From Fimbriimonadaceae bacterium (lineage in GTDB: Bacteria; Armatimonadota; Fimbriimonadia; Fimbriimonadales; Fimbriimonadaceae), in assembly GCA_019454105.1 (NCBI GenBank), contig CP075364.1, forward strand, positions 1,181,362 to 1,245,361: 64,000 nucleotides of DNA, written 5' to 3'. Shown here piece after piece: positions 60,442 through 64,000 of the stretch (its first letter is position 1; every line of letters begins with the position of its first letter). Both the position numbers and the translations under genes were made by a program. The notes below the pieces were generated by a model. It had not been told where the DNA came from. It did no database searches and saw nothing but the letters and a program-made list of their open reading frames with translations.

Positions 60442-61818
60442 TTAAGCCGGACTCCTTTCATCCCGACGGCTGAGGGCCCACGCGGTTCCAAGGAGCAAGG
60501 CCGCGACCACCGCCGAACCGACCAGCAGCGTGACCTTCATGTCGCGCCCGATCTCGCCTGAGCCACCCAAAGCCGTAAGAGACGCTAGGGACGCGCAGGC
60601 CAAGCCCGTTCCGGCCGCCGCCGCCCCAGGGGCAGACAGACCGACCATCCCGGCCAGGGCTGGGGCCAAAGCGAACCCGACGACCAGGCCGATCGAGCCT
60701 TTGTCTCCCAGAAACATGACCCCGATGACGGCTGTAGCCGCAGCGACCGCGCCGACCAAAGCCGTCGGCAGCCAGTCGCGCCGATGGGCGGTGTCTCTCG
60801 CCCAGGCCAAGCCCGTCAACAGGACAGTGGGGCCAAGGATCAGCCCGATCAGCGCGTAGTGCTGCCCGATGTCGAACGCCCGCGTAGCGTCGGGAAGTGT
60901 CTCTCTCAAGGCCCGCATCGCGGCAAGGGCCACGATCGGCGCCATCGCCGCCAAGACCCCGCGCTGTCCAAGCAACAAAGCGACGATGGCCCCCGAAAGA
61001 CCACAAACGGCCATGCCGTAGCCCTGCCGGAAGCTGAAAGCGACCGTTGCGACGCCCAACCAGACCACCGCCGACAGACCGAAAGCCCAAGCCCGTGGAG
61101 CCGGCCCTTCGCCACCGAGGACAACCCCAGTCACGAGCGCCGCGAGAGCGCCTACGGCGACCAGAACCGCGATGTCGCCCATGAAGAAGTAGCGCTGGCC
61201 CAAGAAGACCCCGGCACCTGTAAATGCGGCCGCTGCAAAGAGCCCTGGGGCCCAAGAGGGCCACGACCTTACGAACAGCCCCAAGGCCCAGCCGACCAAT
61301 CCGGCCACGAGCCCACCGAACAGAAGGACCGCCCCCGTAGCCGCCGCCTTGTCTCCTGGCCCTGCGGCCCCGAGCAGGCTTGCGAAAGCACCGATAGAAA
61401 GGGCCGTGGCCGTGTCGGAGGATGACCATGACCCGGAAACGAGAGCCGCGACTGCAGCCCCTCCCCCGACACCCGCCAGGAACCCGAAGATCACCCCTGG
61501 AGTCGTGACGGTCTCGCGAAAGAACACGGCCAAGAGGACAGCCGCCACACCGATCGAGGCGACCCGACCAGCGAGCGAGTCGCCGGCAGGGAGGTCGAAA
61601 AGCAAGAGCGACGCGGCCAAACCGACGAACAAGGCGACCAGGGGCTCACGCCAGGGCATAGCCGGACCCAGGCCGGCCACGACCGCCAAGACAGCGGCTG
61701 CCATCCCCGGGGCGAGTCGGGACCACCCCCATTTGGGCACAGTCGGCAAGGAGCGCACATGGGCGAAAACCGCAAAGGTCGTCAATACCAGCGCCACCCA
61801 GGGCCAAAGCGCGTTCAT
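60442..61818 (-). CDS. Multi-pass membrane protein of unknown function
   Basis: A 458-residue, strongly hydrophobic protein with about 14-15 predicted membrane segments rich in Ala, Gly and Val (NALWPWVALVLTTFAVFAHV, AAAVLAVVAGLGPAMPW, FGFLAGVGGGAAVAALVSG). It has several GQ/RGV loops and no catalytic motif. The high Gly/Ala repeat content resembles ion-translocating pyrophosphatases or transporters, but no signature is present. It starts 14 bp after the carB fragment stop and its TAA touches the alpha-2-macroglobulin ATG, so it heads that operon or is read from carB. Confidence 0.7.
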   Translation of the reverse strand: MNALWPWVALVLTTFAVFAHVRSLPTVPKWGWSRLAPGMAAAVLAVVAGLGPAMPWREPLVALFVGLAASLLLFDLPAGDSLAGRVASIGVAAVLLAVFFRETVTTPGVIFGFLAGVGGGAAVAALVSGSWSSSDTATALSIGAFASLLGAAGPGDKAAATGAVLLFGGLVAGLVGWALGLFVRSWPSWAPGLFAAAAFTGAGVFLGQRYFFMGDIAVLVAVGALAALVTGVVLGGEGPAPRAWAFGLSAVVWLGVATVAFSFRQGYGMAVCGLSGAIVALLLGQRGVLAAMAPIVALAAMRALRETLPDATRAFDIGQHYALIGLILGPTVLLTGLAWARDTAHRRDWLPTALVGAVAAATAVIGVMFLGDKGSIGLVVGFALAPALAGMVGLSAPGAAAAGTGLACASLASLTALGGSGEIGRDMKVTLLVGSAVVAALLLGTAWALSRRDERSPA

Positions 61819-61832
61819 TGTTATTGCCGACG

Positions 61833-63515
61833 CTAGAGGACCGAGATAGGATTCTGGGGAACCGCCGCGTCGTCCTCCACCTCGCGGGTCGCGTAGTAGT
61901 ACGGAGTGTCCGACTCGAACTCGCCCGCGCAGGTGTCGACCATTTTGTAGCTAGGCTCCAAACGGACTGACGCGGAGTCCAGGGCTTCCTCTGGGGCCAG
62001 GCCCGAGAGCCGCGCGACAGTCGAGAGGTCGAAACCCGAGTCGAGCGCCTCCCTGAACACTTCTCTCGCTGCGGAGGGCTCCGTGCGCAATCCGACAAGC
62101 CGGGACTCGACCTCGACCAACCCAAGGAGCTTCTCGATGAACCATGGATCCACCCGGCTGACTTCATTGACCCGCTTGACGGTCCAGCCACGGCGCAGGG
62201 CCTCGGCCAAGTGCCACAACCGCTCGTCGGTGGGATGTCGCAAGCGGTCCTCTAGCGCTTCGTCGCTCAGGCTCGTGTCCGGATGCGTCAGATCCTTGGA
62301 AGCGACCTCGAGGCCCCGCACCGCTTTCATCATCGCCTCCTCGAACGAGCGCGCTATCGCCATGACTTCGCCGGTCGCCTTCATTTGGGTGGAAAGTCTG
62401 CGGTCGCCGGTGCGGAACTTGTCGAACGGCCAGCGCGGGATCTTCACGACGACGTAGTCCAAGGCGGGCTCGAAGCAGGCCTTGGTCGTCTTGGTGACCG
62501 CGTTTTCGATCTCGTCCAAGGTCTTTCCCACCGCGATCTTCGCCGCCACACGGGCGATGGGATAGCCGGTCGCCTTGCTCGCCAGGGCCGAGGATCGCGA
62601 GACCCTCGGGTTGACTTCGATGACGTAATAGTCGAACGACTTCGGGTTCACTGCCAACTGGACGTTGCATCCTCCCTCGATCCCGAGGGACTGGATGATC
62701 TTCAGCGAAGCCGTCCGCAACATGTGGTATTCGATATCGCTCAGAGTTTGGCTCGGCGCGACCACGATCGAGTCCCCGGTATGGACGCCCATCGGATCGA
62801 GGTTTTCCATGTTGCACACCGTGATGCAGTTCCCTTTCGAGTCGCGCATCACTTCATATTCGACCTCTTTCCAACCCAATAGCGAGCGCTCGACCATCAA
62901 TTGGGAGCGCATCGAAAGCTTGAGGCCTTTGCGGCCAGTCTCCCAAAGTTCGTCGCGGTCGCGGGCCACGCCGCCGCCAGTGCCTCCAAGCGTATAGGCT
63001 GGGCGAATGATGCAGGGATATGGGGCGGTGTCGAGAAGAGCCTCCAATTCGGCCTCGCTCTCGACGATCCAACTCTCCGGCACGGGCTCACGGATCTCTC
63101 GCATCAGCGAACGGAACAGCTCGCGGTCCTCGGCTTTACGGATGGCTTCGAGCGGCGTCCCAAGGAGCTTCACGCCATATCTCTCAAGCACTCCAAGATC
63201 GGCCAATTGGGACGCCAGGTTGAGCCCCGTCTGGCCGCCCAGGGTGGCGAGAAGGCCCCAAGGTCGCTCGCGCTCAATGACACGCTCACAAAACTCGGGG
63301 GTCAGTGGCTCGATATAGATCCGGTCGGCCGTCTCCTCGTCCGTCATGATCGTAGCCGGGTTCGAATTGACAAGGACGACGGAATAGCCCTCTTCCCGTA
63401 ACGAACGGCACGCCTGAGTTCCAGCGTAATCGAATTCGGCGGCCTGCCCGATCACGATCGGCCCGCTGCCTATGACGAGGATCTTCTCCACTCTCGCCGG
63501 ACATTCTGGCACCAA
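61833..63515 (-). CDS. carB: Carbamoyl-phosphate synthase large subunit, N-terminal half only
   Basis: A 560-residue chain covering the carboxyphosphate ATP-grasp domain ([80 protein letters not shown]) and the oligomerisation domain up to [26 protein letters not shown]. It stops after NPISVL, where the second half of normal CarB (about 1070 residues) would begin its own GSGPIRIGQG motif. No second half lies downstream in any frame; the next gene is a membrane protein. It is either a split carB whose C-terminal half lies elsewhere or a broken gene. Start TTG 63515 is uncertain; GTG 63491 is an alternative. Confidence 0.85.
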   Translation of the reverse strand: MVPECPARVEKILVIGSGPIVIGQAAEFDYAGTQACRSLREEGYSVVLVNSNPATIMTDEETADRIYIEPLTPEFCERVIERERPWGLLATLGGQTGLNLASQLADLGVLERYGVKLLGTPLEAIRKAEDRELFRSLMREIREPVPESWIVESEAELEALLDTAPYPCIIRPAYTLGGTGGGVARDRDELWETGRKGLKLSMRSQLMVERSLLGWKEVEYEVMRDSKGNCITVCNMENLDPMGVHTGDSIVVAPSQTLSDIEYHMLRTASLKIIQSLGIEGGCNVQLAVNPKSFDYYVIEVNPRVSRSSALASKATGYPIARVAAKIAVGKTLDEIENAVTKTTKACFEPALDYVVVKIPRWPFDKFRTGDRRLSTQMKATGEVMAIARSFEEAMMKAVRGLEVASKDLTHPDTSLSDEALEDRLRHPTDERLWHLAEALRRGWTVKRVNEVSRVDPWFIEKLLGLVEVESRLVGLRTEPSAAREVFREALDSGFDLSTVARLSGLAPEEALDSASVRLEPSYKMVDTCAGEFESDTPYYYATREVEDDAAVPQNPISVL

Positions 63516-63541
63516 TATGGGGCTGGAGCCCCCGGCCGCGC

Positions 63542-64000
63542 TCAGTTCCGGCCTGTGACTTTGAACGACTCAAGGTCGCGGGCCACGAGCCGCTGGTACT
63601 CGATCGTACGGGCGCTGCCGTCGGCAAAGGCGTACCGGCCCCGCCCTTCTACTCCAGAGGCTGGCACGGTCAGAAAGTGTGGCGCGCACTCCGGTCTTGG
63701 CTCGTTGCCCGTCACCGTCCGGCCATGGAACAGCCAAGAGTCACAGCGCATCAGCACGGAAGACGGCGCGTTGCCCAGATAGTTCCAGTCGCCTTCTTCC
63801 CATTTAGCTTCGTCCCAGTTCGACTGCGAGATATTGGGGTGCCAGGCCTCGGCCAGGATGACGGTCGCCGACGGGGCTTCAAAGGCGCTGGTCGAGCGCC
63901 CCGCCATGATCGCATAAGGACGCGACGGATCGAGACTCTCTCCGATCCCCGTGTTGGGATCTTGGTATGCGTCACGGGTGGACAGATTGCCGACGAACTG
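63542..64000 (-). CDS. DUF1559/H-x9-DG type pseudopilin, C-terminal fragment
   Basis: The frame is open to the right edge of the window, so the N-terminus (expected prepilin signal) is missing. The 152 visible residues include [25 protein letters not shown] and the terminal [21 protein letters not shown], the DG-containing strand typical of the prepilin-type processing-associated H-x9-DG proteins common in Planctomycetes and Armatimonadota. It lies 26 bp upstream of carB on the same strand. Partial gene; function structural or unknown. Confidence 0.7.
   Translation of the reverse strand, partial: QFVGNLSTRDAYQDPNTGIGESLDPSRPYAIMAGRSTSAFEAPSATVILAEAWHPNISQSNWDEAKWEEGDWNYLGNAPSSVLMRCDSWLFHGRTVTGNEPRPECAPHFLTVPASGVEGRGRYAFADGSARTIEYQRLVARDLESFKVTGRN

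Noticed and set aside
61819-61832. Frameshift in carB hiding the C-terminal half
   Set aside because: I read all three frames after the stop; they give the membrane protein and no ATP-grasp motifs, so a simple frameshift cannot explain the missing half.

Overview
The window is GC-rich chromosomal DNA that is almost entirely protein-coding. Two core blocks are present: a str-type translation block (rpsL, rpsG, fusA, tuf, rpsJ) and the infC-rpmI-rplT operon. I see no rRNA, tRNA, integrase, transposase or CRISPR array. Prepilin-like proteins, a PEP-CTERM protein, an H-x9-DG type pseudopilin, an alpha-2-macroglobulin and many secreted proteins of unknown function suggest Armatimonadota (Fimbriimonas-like). 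That assignment is inference from gene content, not from a marker search. At least eleven start codons sit 5-8 nt downstream of a TANNNT -10 box, which points to frequent leaderless transcription.

Layout. 0-9 kb: the ppk1 tail, an operon of an unknown secreted protein with tsaB and murB, a SIS-domain protein, an EamA transporter, a DUF899-like protein, acyP, nadE and a penicillin-acylase family enzyme. 9-11.7 kb: two orphan genes between imperfect direct repeats of the acylase 3' end, then 69-70 bp GC-rich repeats next to a DUF559 nuclease-like gene. 11.7-16.7 kb: dihydrolipoyl acyltransferase, MmgE/PrpD, DinB, pnuC and a PEP-CTERM protein. 16.8-30.1 kb: an accessory region. It holds four small cysteine-rich gene copies, three prepilin-like proteins, two related small membrane proteins, a membrane-anchored thioredoxin-like protein, a C39-like secreted protein and an AraC regulator. 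glnS and rpsJ lie among them. 30.2-38.4 kb: tuf, a pair of secreted proteins, fusA, DUF5990, rpsG, rpsL. 38.8-44.2 kb: a fasciclin protein, lysS, 130 bp repeats, a secreted protein, rplT-rpmI-infC. 44.4-51.3 kb: a FadN-like beta-oxidation enzyme, a second copy of the secreted pair, etfB-etfA. 51.5-61.8 kb: an envelope operon (membrane protein, alpha-2-macroglobulin, VanW-like, GH20-like hexosaminidase, serine beta-lactamase-like). 61.8-64 kb: the N-terminal half of carB and a partial pseudopilin.

The most unusual material is as follows. (1) A tandemly duplicated three-gene cassette at 21.3-24.2 kb (Cys-rich exported protein, prepilin, membrane protein) keeps a 4-nt stop/start overlap between its first two genes in both copies; a looser relative with a thioredoxin-like protein lies at 24.9-27.3 kb. 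(2) A duplicated secreted-protein pair at 31.7-34.8 and 46.5-49.6 kb has a G8 or G9 tract at the end of the signal peptide of its first gene. One copy is in frame and the other is shifted by one base, as expected for a phase-variable switch or a homopolymer sequencing error. (3) Five secreted proteins appear to share a C-terminal module. (4) The rpsL-rpsG-fusA-tuf-rpsJ order is kept but opened up by accessory genes. (5) carB stops exactly at the border between its two halves.
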